Shown: positions 1 to 8,707, counted from the first letter of the stretch. The stretch: 52,729 nt of DNA from Saprospira grandis DSM 2844 (GCA_945888475.1 CAMDAB010000009.1:1-52729); one strand, 5' to 3'. The notes: generated from the sequence alone by a model not told the origin. Numbers and translations are program-made.

Positions 1-126
1 TCCATCAAATTTCCGTGTTGCAATGGCTTCACCATCAAATACCCATTGGTTTTCGACATTTATTTCATTGATAACTCTGCCCAAATTGTTTGGGTCTTTT
101 TTAAATAAGGTACTGATTTTTTTCAT
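1..126 (-). CDS. RNA ligase-like nucleotidyltransferase, N-terminal part (runs off the window)
   Basis: The 42 visible residues begin MKKISTLFKKDPNNLGRV and end in ATRKFDG. The K-x-D-G signature is motif I of the ATP-dependent RNA/DNA ligase and capping-enzyme superfamily, whose lysine takes the AMP. The wording around it resembles the DUF5565/RNA-ligase-like family, which would join or repair RNA ends in the cytoplasm. Only the first of the five nucleotidyltransferase motifs lies inside the window, so activity cannot be judged. The ATG start is clear, with about 190 bases separating it from the DUF3037 gene upstream on the same strand. The family call rests on one motif and its context. Confidence 0.55.
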   Translation of the reverse strand, partial: MKKISTLFKKDPNNLGRVINEINVENQWVFDGEAIATRKFDG

Positions 127-317
127 TTGAATTCAATATTATCTTAAGATGGGTAACATAATTTAGAACTTTTAAAGCTAAAATAAATATTTGGTTTCTT
201 CATCGCAAAGGGATGAATAAGGGCACAAAAAGAAACTGACTTTCGTGCAGTGTCCTGTAAGGAATTATAATGGATTTGAGTTAAATTAGCTAACAGAAAA
301 GCATCTACTTAATTTGC

Positions 318-1160
318 TTAAAAAGGCCTTATCGTAGCTTCTGTTTCTTTGATATAATTGTCAAGCTCTTCCTCATTGATGAGTTTTATAATTTTGTTTT
401 TTTCTTCCAAAATGCTGACAGCTTCATTATATGCACCAGAAAGTTCATTGTCAGAAGGCTTTGCAATTAAAAAATTAAACAACAGATTATTTTCTTCAGC
501 TATGTCCTCCAATTGCGTTAGATATCCAAACCATTTTACTGATTTTTCCTGAATACTGCTTTTGTGCTTCAAGTCAAAACTAAGCGGCTTTATAAGGTTG
601 ATATGACCATTTTGCCAGGCATAGTCAAATTTTGCAGAGACCCCCTTTTTGTTTTCGATTGAATAATCTCTTTTGAAAAGCCCGAAACTGACTTTTTTAT
701 TTATCTTTTTTGTAAATTCAGAAAGCAGATATTCATCCGAATGCTTTTTGCTAATACTTCCTTGGGAATACACTGAAAAATATTTGTCTATGTAATGTTT
801 TAAAACAGCATCTTTGTTTTGGTAAGACGAACTAAATTTTTCACTAAAAAAAATACTATTATCATCGGGTATCAGTAAATATTCATCTCTGATAGGATCA
901 AAACCCAATTCCAATAATTCATTGTTTTTATCTTTAGAAAATTGAACAACCCGATTTTTGAAATTTTTTAACTTTTTTTTGATTCGGTTTACATCAACAT
1001 TTGGAAAAAGAGCAGACAAGCGCGCCAATGAATCCGGATAAATAAATTTTAATTCAGACTCTTCTTTAAAATAAAAGAGTATACCAATGTTCACCTGTTC
1101 ACCCAAAACAGCAGAGGGCCTGAATTTCAACAAACAGTAGTCGACATTTTTCAGATTCAT
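318..1160 (-). CDS. DUF3037 family protein, partner of a HipA-like kinase
   Basis: A 280-residue soluble protein with no signal peptide or membrane segment. The opening (VDYCLLKFRPSAVLGEQVN-IGILFYF) is the characteristic start of DUF3037 proteins, a family of unknown function known to occur next to HipA-like kinases. Its ATG overlaps the stop codon of the upstream kinase gene in an ATGA arrangement at 1157-1160, so translation is probably coupled and the two products made in fixed proportion. By analogy with other HipA operons it may bind, restrain or be phosphorylated by the kinase; this is inference. The second half is rich in Lys, Glu and Ile and shows no motif I recognise. Confidence 0.7.
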   Translation of the reverse strand: MNLKNVDYCLLKFRPSAVLGEQVNIGILFYFKEESELKFIYPDSLARLSALFPNVDVNRIKKKLKNFKNRVVQFSKDKNNELLELGFDPIRDEYLLIPDDNSIFFSEKFSSSYQNKDAVLKHYIDKYFSVYSQGSISKKHSDEYLLSEFTKKINKKVSFGLFKRDYSIENKKGVSAKFDYAWQNGHINLIKPLSFDLKHKSSIQEKSVKWFGYLTQLEDIAEENNLLFNFLIAKPSDNELSGAYNEAVSILEEKNKIIKLINEEELDNYIKETEATIRPF

Positions 1161-1984
1161 GACAATAATTGTTTTAAGCGCTCAACGAATTGTTTTTCAT
1201 TTACTTTAATGCAGTTGAGATATGTTATAATATTTTCAATGTCAGAAGTATCAGATTCTAAACCTTCATAATTTTCTGCGGCCTCATCCAATTGCAATGC
1301 AATATTTCTAAGTGTCAGAACCGGATTCAAAGTCCGCAAATGTAACAAAAACTCATCAAATTCCAATGTAGTTAATCTATTTGAGATTTTCAATCGTTCA
1401 AAAGTCAGGTGAGAATTTTTAGAATTAACGTCCTGATTATCCAGAAAATTCCAAGCCATTTCATTTTCAAATAGACTTTTACAATCAGCATCTGTGTTTA
1501 AGCTCATTTCATGATCTATCAGATAGATTTCCCTGTCGGCTTCAAATAAATTTGGACGGCAAGCCCTTCTGTCTTTATTTTGTATCAAAGCATCAAAAGC
1601 AAATATATTTTCAAGTTCCCAATCTTCAAAATTTGAAAAATCAAAAGAGACTGCACATTCAATATATTTGGACCCAAAATACAGTCCATGCTGAATGTCC
1701 TGTTTCTTAAACTCCGGAATTTCTTTAATCTGACTTACTAGATTATTACTGACATAAATGATTGCTGCTTCAGGGACTTTCAAATCAAAGGATTTTGCCA
1801 ATGCATATGCATAAAATTCCTTATTGGTTGGCTGACTGTTTAAAATTCGGTTCTGATTAAAAACTTTAACCACATAATCAAGACAAGCTCCGTTTTCCGT
1901 CACCACTTCCATTATCAAAGGGTTGTTCGAACCTTTTAATTTTGCAATAATACTGACTGCTTTATAAATAGGCAACTTAATCAT
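1157..1984 (-). CDS. HipA-like protein kinase (HipA_2 type)
   Basis: A 275-residue protein matching the compact HipA-like kinase fold. VVKVF around residue 40 supplies the nucleotide-binding lysine, NKEFYAYALA near 54-63 follows, NKDRR at 136-140 carries the catalytic-loop aspartate with an asparagine at about 145, and LIDHE at 155-159 supplies the metal-binding aspartate. Classical HipA toxins phosphorylate aminoacyl-tRNA synthetases such as GltX; the target of this subgroup is unknown. There is no HipB-like helix-turn-helix antitoxin upstream. The partner is the DUF3037 gene downstream, which overlaps by four bases. All key residues appear present, so it is probably active. Confidence 0.7.
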   Translation of the reverse strand: MIKLPIYKAVSIIAKLKGSNNPLIMEVVTENGACLDYVVKVFNQNRILNSQPTNKEFYAYALAKSFDLKVPEAAIIYVSNNLVSQIKEIPEFKKQDIQHGLYFGSKYIECAVSFDFSNFEDWELENIFAFDALIQNKDRRACRPNLFEADREIYLIDHEMSLNTDADCKSLFENEMAWNFLDNQDVNSKNSHLTFERLKISNRLTTLEFDEFLLHLRTLNPVLTLRNIALQLDEAAENYEGLESDTSDIENIITYLNCIKVNEKQFVERLKQLLS

Positions 1985-2015
1985 TTTTACTTTGAATTAT
2001 TGTTAATTTAAAGTC

Positions 2016-2165
2016 TCATCCCCACCAATCCACAACCTTATCATCCACTACCCGATAATCAATACCAAGGGCTTGGAAATACTTCTCTGCAGCTTCAATT
2101 TTTCGCTGTTCACCAATAAAAAAATATTGAAAATCCGTGGTTTTTACATCAAAATCATCAATCAT
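2016..2165 (-). CDS. Small 49-residue protein translationally coupled to tcdA
   Basis: A short ORF whose ATG shares one base with the tcdA stop codon (TGATG, 2163-2167), the usual arrangement for translational coupling. The product starts MIDDFDVKTTDFQYFFIG, continues through a charged helix (EQRKIEAAEKYFQALG) and ends VVDWWG. It has no signal peptide or membrane segment and I do not recognise a family. It is the last gene of the TatD-tcdA operon. The coupling and the plausible soluble composition argue for a real gene; its size is the main reason for doubt. Confidence 0.5.
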   Translation of the reverse strand: MIDDFDVKTTDFQYFFIGEQRKIEAAEKYFQALGIDYRVVDDKVVDWWG

Positions 2166-2914
2166 CAATCCCTATCATTCATATCAATCAAATCCCTGAT
2201 TGCTACTGATGCGATAGCACAGCCAAAGGCTGCAGGCACATAAGACATAGTACCATAGGCCGATTTTTTGAAACGGCTGCCATCTGTCAACATCAGTGAA
2301 TGTCTTTGCGGTAATTCGGCAGAATAAACCGTTTTGAAACCCTTTCTGATGCCAAATTTCTTCAGTCTTTTGCGAATCATGTGCGCAAAGGGGCAGTTAT
2401 AAGTCTTTGAAATATCCGCTACGCGCAGCTGTGTAGGGTCCATCTTGCCACCGGCGCCCATGCTGCTCACGAAGGGCTGCCCGCTGAAATAGCAGTTCGA
2501 AATCGCCATCAGCTTGGGTGTAACACTGTCGATAGCATCGACCAGATAATCATATTTCTGTGAAAAAATTTCCTGCATTTTCTCGGGCGTGAGAAATTCG
2601 CTAATCACATTCAGTTTTATGTTTGGATTGATGCCACGCATACGCTCGGCCATGATTTCGGTTTTGAGCTGCCCGACAGTGCTTTGCAAGGCAGGCAACT
2701 GACGGTTGCAATTGCTTAAATCAACCGTATCTCCGTCCACGATTGTCATTTCGCCCACTCCTGCCCTGCAGATAAATTCAGCGGCAAAGGAGCCTACTCC
2801 GCCCATGCCAATTACAATAACATGTGCGTTTTTTAATCTTTCGAGATTTTTTCTTCCAACAATCAGCTCGGTTCTCGACAACCAGGCAAATTCATCTGTT
2901 AAAGGCGTTTCCAT
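2165..2914 (-). CDS. tcdA: tRNA threonylcarbamoyladenosine dehydratase (TcdA)
   Basis: ThiF/E1-like enzyme of 249 residues. TcdA uses ATP to cyclise the t6A modification at position 37 of ANN-decoding tRNAs to ct6A. The nucleotide-binding glycine motif GMGGVG is at residues 36-41, followed by the acidic strand VDGDTVDLSNCNRQ and the TVGQLKTE segment typical of this branch. FVSSMGAGGKMDPT and a C-terminal FGCAIASVAIRDLI helix also fit TcdA rather than MoeB or ThiF, and no CXXC zinc motifs are present, as expected for TcdA. It starts four bases after the TatD gene and overlaps the small ORF downstream, forming a three-gene operon. Confidence 0.88.
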   Translation of the reverse strand: METPLTDEFAWLSRTELIVGRKNLERLKNAHVIVIGMGGVGSFAAEFICRAGVGEMTIVDGDTVDLSNCNRQLPALQSTVGQLKTEIMAERMRGINPNIKLNVISEFLTPEKMQEIFSQKYDYLVDAIDSVTPKLMAISNCYFSGQPFVSSMGAGGKMDPTQLRVADISKTYNCPFAHMIRKRLKKFGIRKGFKTVYSAELPQRHSLMLTDGSRFKKSAYGTMSYVPAAFGCAIASVAIRDLIDMNDRD

Positions 2915-2918
2915 TGAT

Positions 2919-3578
2919 TTATTGTTTAAAAAATGTTGTACGATTTTCTAAAATTTGTGCTTTGAGTTTTTCGATATCTACCTCTAAAATCGAGGCGACT
3001 TTTTTATAAATCTCTTCGATATTGTATTTTTCCTGATCATCTGTTTCCAAAAAAAGTCTATCAGGTGGGCATTCAGCCAATACTGCATTTAAACTAGTTT
3101 TATCTTCGAACAATGCAGCGCCGAAAGATAGGTAAAAACCTGCTTTTATCAATTCTCTGAGCAGTTCAATTTTTCTGTTGAAACCATGAACCAACATTTT
3201 AACATGTTTGCCCTTTTGCCATTTTAATAGCAATTCGAAGGAACGGACACAATGAATGATCATAGGCCTGCCGCTTTTTTCGGCAAACTTATACTGTTCA
3301 TTCAGTACCGAAATTTGAAAATCAGGATTAAAAGCTGTATTTTTGTCGAGTCCGCACTCGCCCACTGCCATAAATAATGGATTGTCGATATGTGTTTGCA
3401 GTTTTTGTTCAAATTCAGCAGCACTGTATGTATCGAGATCCCAAGGATGCGCACTGAGTGAAAAAGGCTGACCCTGCGGCAGATTTTCCAAATCCTGCCA
3501 AAAAACATTTAAAACTGCGTTTGTGTCGGGTTTATCCTTCAACAAATGGGTATGGACATCAAAGAATTTCAAATTCAA
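2919..3578 (-). CDS. TatD family metal-dependent hydrolase
   Basis: A TIM-barrel hydrolase of 219 residues. Visible metal-ligand motifs are DVHTH near the start, VGECGLDKN (the glutamate), IIHC, LVHGF and LFLETDD near the end, in the order of TatD deoxyribonucleases (3'-5' exonuclease/AP-type activity; the true substrate is uncertain). It is shorter than the usual 255-265 residues, as is common for a Bacteroidota subgroup. No in-frame ATG lies near the N-terminus, so a TTG at 3576-3578 giving MNLKFFDVHTH is the likely start. It is divergent from rocD with only 32 bases between the starts, and is followed at once by tcdA. Confidence 0.8.
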   Translation of the reverse strand: MNLKFFDVHTHLLKDKPDTNAVLNVFWQDLENLPQGQPFSLSAHPWDLDTYSAAEFEQKLQTHIDNPLFMAVGECGLDKNTAFNPDFQISVLNEQYKFAEKSGRPMIIHCVRSFELLLKWQKGKHVKMLVHGFNRKIELLRELIKAGFYLSFGAALFEDKTSLNAVLAECPPDRLFLETDDQEKYNIEEIYKKVASILEVDIEKLKAQILENRTTFFKQ

Positions 3579-3610
3579 ATATTTTAACAGTACAAAAATA
3601 ATTAAAAATC

Positions 3611-4894
3611 ATGAAAACGGCTGAAAAACATCTGACATCGACTGAATTAATGGGTTTGGAAGATCAATATGGAGCGCATAATTATCATCCGCTGCCGGTG
3701 GTACTGTCCAGGGGCGAAGGCGTCTATGTTTGGGATGTTGAAGGCAAGAGATATTATGATTTTTTATCGGCTTATTCCGCTGTTAATCAAGGACATTGTC
3801 ATCCAAAAATTGTAAATGCACTGATCGAGCAGTCGAGAACGCTTACGCTCACTTCCCGTGCTTTTTACAATGACAAGCTCGGACCTTACGAAAAATATAT
3901 CACTGAATATTTCGGCTTCGAAAAGGTATTGCCCATGAATACGGGCGCTGAAGCAGTTGAAACTGCCATCAAAATCTGCCGTAAATGGGGCTATGAGAAA
4001 AAAGGCATCGCCGACGATGAAGCAATTATTCTGGTTTGTGGTCAAAATTTTCACGGACGTACAACCACCATCGTTTCTTTTTCAAGCGACAGCGATTCGA
4101 AAGACAATTTTGGGCCGCATACCCCCGGTTTTGTTTCGATTGATTATAACAATCTGACAGCTTTGGAATTGGCACTTGCGCATTATGGAGATCGCCTTGC
4201 CGGATTCTTGGTAGAACCTATTCAGGGTGAAGCAGGTGTTTTTGTCCCAGATGAAGATTATTTGCCAAGGGCTGCCGAAATGTGCCGCGCAAATAATGTG
4301 CTTTTTATTGCTGATGAAATTCAAACTGGCATTGCACGTACCGGATCTTTGTTGCGTGTATGCGGCAATTGCAGCTGCGAGGCCAAATGCGAGCGACAGG
4401 CAACTTATACCCGTCCCGATATCTTGATTCTTGGCAAAGCTGTTTCGGGTGGTGTTTACCCGGTTTCGGCTGTACTTTGCGACAATGATATTATGGATGT
4501 GATTCATCCTGGTCAACACGGTAGTACTTTTGGAGGAAATCCTTTGGCCTGTGCCGTTGCTGTTGCAGCCCTCGAGGTTGTGGATGAAGAAAAATTATCA
4601 CAGAATGCCCGTCGTTTAGGTAATATTTTCAGAGATAGAATTCAAAAGGAAATAGTCGAAAAATCTGAACTGGTCACTTTGGTGAGAGGTCGCGGACTTT
4701 TGAATGCGATTGTTATCAATGACAGTCCCGACAGTAAAACTGCCTGGAATATCTGTGTAAAACTTGCAGAAAATGGTCTGCTTGCCAAACCTACGCATGG
4801 AAATATTATTCGCTTTGCTCCTCCTTTGGTGATGAATGAAGCGCAGTTGAATGAATGTGTGGATATTATTAGGGATACGATTTATAAATTCTGA
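3611..4894 (+). CDS. rocD: Ornithine--oxo-acid aminotransferase
   Basis: PLP-dependent class III aminotransferase of 427 residues, close to the family's usual 400-430. It converts ornithine and a 2-oxo acid to glutamate semialdehyde and an amino acid, linking arginine breakdown to proline and glutamate. Landmarks are [12 protein letters not shown], the FHGRT loop, [22 protein letters not shown], and the PLP lysine in [10 protein letters not shown] (about K276). The odd feature is a cysteine cluster, [10 protein letters not shown] at about residues 251-260, inserted between the conserved aspartate region and the PLP lysine. No partner gene of arginine metabolism lies beside it; the 3' side is a repeat region. 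Confidence 0.88.
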   Translation: MKTAEKHLTSTELMGLEDQYGAHNYHPLPVVLSRGEGVYVWDVEGKRYYDFLSAYSAVNQGHCHPKIVNALIEQSRTLTLTSRAFYNDKLGPYEKYITEYFGFEKVLPMNTGAEAVETAIKICRKWGYEKKGIADDEAIILVCGQNFHGRTTTIVSFSSDSDSKDNFGPHTPGFVSIDYNNLTALELALAHYGDRLAGFLVEPIQGEAGVFVPDEDYLPRAAEMCRANNVLFIADEIQTGIARTGSLLRVCGNCSCEAKCERQATYTRPDILILGKAVSGGVYPVSAVLCDNDIMDVIHPGQHGSTFGGNPLACAVAVAALEVVDEEKLSQNARRLGNIFRDRIQKEIVEKSELVTLVRGRGLLNAIVINDSPDSKTAWNICVKLAENGLLAKPTHGNIIRFAPPLVMNEAQLNECVDIIRDTIYKF

Positions 4895-5592
4895 AGTCAG
4901 AAGGTAGAATCCCGATAGCTATCGGGAAGAAGGTAGAAGTCAGAAGGTAAAAGTCATAAGTTAGAAATTTGAATATGTTCTAATAAAGTCTAGCTTCTTA
5001 AGTCTTAAAATCTCTAGTCTATTTTTTACCACAGAGTTCACAGAACGAGCTTTATCTACAAACACAGAGAATTTCTAAAGTCAGAAGATAGAAGGTAGAA
5101 GGCAGAAGGTTGAAATTTGAATATGCTCTATTAAAGTCTAGCTTCTTAAGTCTTATAATCTCTAGTCTATTTTTTACCACAGAGTCCGCAAAACGAACTT
5201 TATCTACAAACACAGAGAATTTCTAAAGTCAGAAGGTAGAAGTCAGAAGTTTGAAATTTGAAAATGTTCTAATAAAGTCAAGCTTCTCATAGTCTAATTT
5301 CTTTTTTTACCACAGAGTGCACAGAATAAACTTTATCTACAAACACAGAGAATTTCTAAAGTCAGAAGGTAGAAGGTAGAAGGTAGAATTTTGAATATGT
5401 TCTAATAAAGTCTAGCTTCTCATAGTCTAATTTCTTTTTTTACCACAGAGTGCACAGAATAAACTTTATCTACAGACACAGAGTGCCACAGAGTTTTAAT
5501 TTAGAACTAAATTTCTTGTAAAAATTCTAACTCTAATTTCTGATTTAAAGAAGTCTAGCGTCTCAAGTCTCTTAGTCTAAAGTCTATAAACA
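4895..5592. repeat. Four-copy tandem intergenic repeat, 133-148 bp period
   Basis: No gene is seen here. The core TACCACAGAG occurs at 5027, 5175, 5308 and 5441, so the periods are 148, 133 and 133. Each unit also carries AAAGTCAGAAGGTAGAAG-type purine words, TTTGAATATGTTCTAATAAAG, a TCTAGCTTCT word and ACTTTATCTACAAACACAGAG. The segment before the next gene (about 5550-5590) is built of GTCT words such as GTCTAGCGTCTCAAGTCT, which reappear near 51060 and 51130. The units are non-coding in all frames and AT-rich. Function unknown; transcription of the downstream gene must start inside or after it. Confidence 0.85.
4910..4927. repeat. GATAGCTATC-centred palindrome, copy 1
   Basis: A perfect 18-base palindrome, TCCCGATAGCTATCGGGA, sits inside a run of GAAGGTAGAA-like words just after rocD. 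A second copy with the same 14-base core (CCGATAGCTATCGG) lies at 41054-41073 inside a tRNA-array spacer. Confidence 0.75.
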
Positions 5593-5961
5593 ATGAAAAC
5601 CATCGTCCTCGGCGCAAGCCCAAACCCTGAAAGATATGCCTACGAGGCAGTGACAAGACTAGTAGCCAAAGGGCATGAAGTCATTCCTATCGGCATCCGA
5701 CATGGAAAAACTGCCGCTGATCTTGATATTTTGAACGGAATGCCGCTCATTGAAAATGTGCATACCCTTACGCTGTACATCAGTCCAGATGTGCAGCATG
5801 AATACTACGATTATATACTGAATGTGATAAAACCCAAAAGAATCATTTTCAATCCGGGCACAGAGAATGCTGAATTTATTAAAATGATTAAAGGCAGTAA
5901 TTTAAACATTGAGGTTGAAATTGCCTGTACGCTCGTGATGTTAAATCTGGGGGTATATTAA
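5593..5961 (+). CDS. CoA-binding domain protein (CoA_binding_2, YccU-like)
   Basis: A 122-residue single-domain protein with a Rossmann-like CoA-binding fold. The N-terminal strand and loop TIVLGASPNPERYAY is the nucleotide-binding signature, followed by HEVIPIG and the conserved IIFNPGTENAEF, close to the NPGTE motif of the family. These small proteins bind CoA or acyl-CoA; their cellular role is unsettled. It starts directly after the repeat region and ends three bases from the convergent small membrane gene. Length is normal for the family. Confidence 0.78.
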   Translation: MKTIVLGASPNPERYAYEAVTRLVAKGHEVIPIGIRHGKTAADLDILNGMPLIENVHTLTLYISPDVQHEYYDYILNVIKPKRIIFNPGTENAEFIKMIKGSNLNIEVEIACTLVMLNLGVY

Positions 5962-5964
5962 TCC

Positions 5965-6237
5965 CTACTCAATATATCTCTGATCGTTACCCTTCATACT
6001 CCTGATGCCTGCACCGGCAGCTACGCCAATTCCTAACAACAAAAAAGGAATAAATCCACCGGAAAAAAGCCAATATAAAAGTGCTAAAGCCCCACAGCCT
6101 AAGAATCCAATCCCCTCGGCAGTAAGACTGAACTTTCCTCTGAATCGGTATTCAGCAGCAGCTTTGAGTGGTACCAATCCAAAATAGGTAACAACTGAAA
6201 GCATTCCAAAAAACAATAAGGTTAATAAAAGCGTCAT
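5965..6237 (-). CDS. Small integral membrane protein, unknown function
   Basis: A 90-residue hydrophobic protein with an N-terminal membrane helix (about residues 1-22), a short basic loop (AEYRFRGKFS), a second and probably third helix (IGFLGCGALALLYWLFSGGF and IPFLLLGIGVAAGAGI), and a hydrophilic tail ending RYIE. The ATG at 6237 is preferred over a TTG two codons upstream. It is convergent with the CoA-binding gene and lies just downstream of the M1 aminopeptidase on the same strand, 28 bases apart, so it may be co-transcribed. I do not recognise a named family. Confidence 0.6.
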   Translation of the reverse strand: MTLLLTLLFFGMLSVVTYFGLVPLKAAAEYRFRGKFSLTAEGIGFLGCGALALLYWLFSGGFIPFLLLGIGVAAGAGIRSMKGNDQRYIE

Positions 6238-6265
6238 AATCAATATTTTTTTAAGATATTATAAT

Positions 6266-8707
6266 TTATTTTTTAATAATTCCAAAAGGCTGCGAGTCCA
6301 TTAACAAACCTTTTTCATCGTTGATTTTTATGATGTAAATGCCTTGAGGCATATCCTGAACATTCATTTTCAGCGTAAAATCATTTTGAACATTGAAGTT
6401 TTCCGACTTTATCAATTTTGCACTAAGGTCGTAAATTTCTACCGCTATATTTGCCTCGTTATCAAAATTGCCTTCAATCGTCAAATAGTCAACAGCTGGA
6501 TTCGGAAAAAGATTCAATTCACGAATTTCAACCTTGTTTGCTTGATTTGAAGCAACAAAATCGGGCAGGTTGCCATTGGCAAAGGCATATTCGCCAGGTA
6601 AAATCCGATCAGCTCTGATAAATCCATTACCATCAGCACTATTAAAAAGATTGATTTTGGTATAATATGGAAATTCTTTCCAATCGTAATAAGGCGAAGG
6701 TCGGTAAACCAAAATAAGCGAATCCTCGGTCTGCGAAACCAAATCGGCATCGAATTGTGGTAAATTATAGGCATTGTATTCAAAACGGGCTACTCCAATT
6801 ATTTCTTCGAAATTGCCCTCAATTCGCCAATAATGACTGTTCGAAATCCTAGCATTAGTCGGATTGTTCTGTATGGGATCGGGCGCTGTCCAATAGTGAT
6901 CCATTCTAAAGTTTAGGGTATCGTTCACAGTTGGGACATTAAACAAAACATCCACAAAGGGAATTTGAACCGATGCCAATGGCGCAGCAGTGCTAAACGT
7001 ATAATGCATTTGAGCTAAATTCAAACTATTTTTTGGATTCACGGTCCAGCTTTGCGCAATAAAAGGTAAATCAAATGCAACTGTATCAATTTGTCCATCT
7101 GTAATCAAATCAACCGTTGTTTGATTTCCAAAAGCATCATAAAAACTAATTTCCAAAGGAACATTGCGATGATATACAGTTGCGCCGCGCAGTTTCTGTT
7201 CAATTTCAACAGTTGTGCGATAGTTAGCACCCTGATTGACCCAGGAAATGCCATTGATTTCGAAAGAGGAATAACCGGGCGCAAAAATCCATGCATCGAA
7301 AAAGTCACTCATGTTTTTGCCAGTTGCAGCAGTCAATCCATCGCGATATTGTGCAGCATCTATAGCACTATAGGCATTTGCATTCAATACAGCTTGCTGA
7401 CCAATTCTAAAGAGCGAATCGCCAAGATATGTGCGCATATTATGCAGCATGGCAGCGCCTTTATAGTAGGTATGCGTACCATAAGTATGTTCAAATGGCA
7501 TACCCGACAAAGCCTGATAGGTATCATCATCGAAATGCGCACTAATAAGTACTTCTTTGTGATTTTGTTTTACTTTGTTGATGAAGGATTCCCGGCCATA
7601 TAGGTATTCGGCAAAGAGATGCGCAGAATATTCTGCATTGCCTTCCTTAATCCACATTTCCTGCGGACCAACCAGGGTCACCACATCGCCCCACCAGCAA
7701 TGTCCCAACTCATGTGCCATCAAATCCTGATGTCCGACACTGTTGCCACTAACACCCACGCTGCGTGGATAAGCTATGCTCGTCGGATGTTCCATCGCTC
7801 CTTGCGGCGTGATGATATAGCCTACCCGCTCCCACCAGTATGGTCCCCACCAGCTTTCGAGCGCATCGACCGCATCGCCCAGACCTGCAAAAGTATTGCG
7901 CATGGCAGTAGTATCGGCAGCCCTGGCAACGAGCTGAAAGGGCAAAGGGCCGTTCAATGCATTATGTGTATAATCTACCTGTGTATATTCAGAAACCGCC
8001 ATGTGTGTGATGTAGGTGGTCAGCGGCTGATCCATGCGGTAAGACCTTAAAATCGTATCGTTTGAAATCACTGTTTCTCCCAAAAATGTACCAACGGCAT
8101 AGCCTCTTTTTGGTAGTTTTGAATAAATATTGATGCCCATAGTGGCTCTTTCTACAAAATTATCGAAGCAGGGAAACCAGCTGCGGCCCATATTTACTGG
8201 ATTTGATGTCAGTCCAATGCCCAGATTATAGGCATAAACACCATCGAACTTAAAGCCGCCCCAGGATGCATCGGGCGTTGGGCGGCCATGATAATAAACA
8301 CGGACTGTTGCTGTGTCGCCGATACTCATTACAGAGGGTAGTTGCACAGCAAGGTAGATACTGTCGTAAGTAAAACTGAGCTGTGTGCCAAAACCAGTTA
8401 TGGAGTCTATGTTAAATTTTAGCAAATCGAGCGGCAATACCTGAACATTGTTCATATTTGGCGTAAAACGAACCGAACAATCGGCATAGATCTGTCGATT
8501 GCTAAAATCAATGACTGAAATATTCAGATTATAATCTAAAATATCGATGGTATCGCTGCGCTGCATCGATGCCTTAAAAATTTCAGCTTGTTGAGGATTT
8601 AATCTTTTCAATGGCTGATGGCTGTGGTGCATGCAACCGTGAAAGCGAGGCTGAGCAATCAACATGAATGTCAGAAAAGAAAAAATGAGGGTATACAGTA
8701 GTTTCAT
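6266..8707 (-). CDS. Secreted M1 family metallopeptidase with T9SS sorting domain
   Basis: An 813-residue zinc aminopeptidase. A signal peptide (MKLLYTLIFSFLTFMLIAQ) leads to an M1 N-terminal beta domain. The catalytic core has HELGH at 332-336 and the third zinc ligand glutamate at 355 in WIKEGNAEY, the standard HExxH-18-E spacing. The substrate-anchoring motif reads GAMEH instead of GAMEN. About 80 C-terminal residues (NLFPNPAVDYLTIEG... PQGIYIIKI) form a T9SS type A sorting domain, so the protein should cross the outer membrane and be anchored on or released from the cell surface. It probably trims peptides outside the cell; specificity is unknown. Confidence 0.87.
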   Translation of the reverse strand: MKLLYTLIFSFLTFMLIAQPRFHGCMHHSHQPLKRLNPQQAEIFKASMQRSDTIDILDYNLNISVIDFSNRQIYADCSVRFTPNMNNVQVLPLDLLKFNIDSITGFGTQLSFTYDSIYLAVQLPSVMSIGDTATVRVYYHGRPTPDASWGGFKFDGVYAYNLGIGLTSNPVNMGRSWFPCFDNFVERATMGINIYSKLPKRGYAVGTFLGETVISNDTILRSYRMDQPLTTYITHMAVSEYTQVDYTHNALNGPLPFQLVARAADTTAMRNTFAGLGDAVDALESWWGPYWWERVGYIITPQGAMEHPTSIAYPRSVGVSGNSVGHQDLMAHELGHCWWGDVVTLVGPQEMWIKEGNAEYSAHLFAEYLYGRESFINKVKQNHKEVLISAHFDDDTYQALSGMPFEHTYGTHTYYKGAAMLHNMRTYLGDSLFRIGQQAVLNANAYSAIDAAQYRDGLTAATGKNMSDFFDAWIFAPGYSSFEINGISWVNQGANYRTTVEIEQKLRGATVYHRNVPLEISFYDAFGNQTTVDLITDGQIDTVAFDLPFIAQSWTVNPKNSLNLAQMHYTFSTAAPLASVQIPFVDVLFNVPTVNDTLNFRMDHYWTAPDPIQNNPTNARISNSHYWRIEGNFEEIIGVARFEYNAYNLPQFDADLVSQTEDSLILVYRPSPYYDWKEFPYYTKINLFNSADGNGFIRADRILPGEYAFANGNLPDFVASNQANKVEIRELNLFPNPAVDYLTIEGNFDNEANIAVEIYDLSAKLIKSENFNVQNDFTLKMNVQDMPQGIYIIKINDEKGLLMDSQPFGIIKK

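Noticed and set aside
4895-5592. Possible CRISPR array
   Set aside because: The units are 133-148 bases with similarity along their whole length; there are no short direct repeats separated by unique spacers and no cas genes.
7091-8050. Long plus-strand ORFs (170 and 143 residues) over the M1 peptidase
   Set aside because: Shadow frames of the peptidase coding strand without family features.
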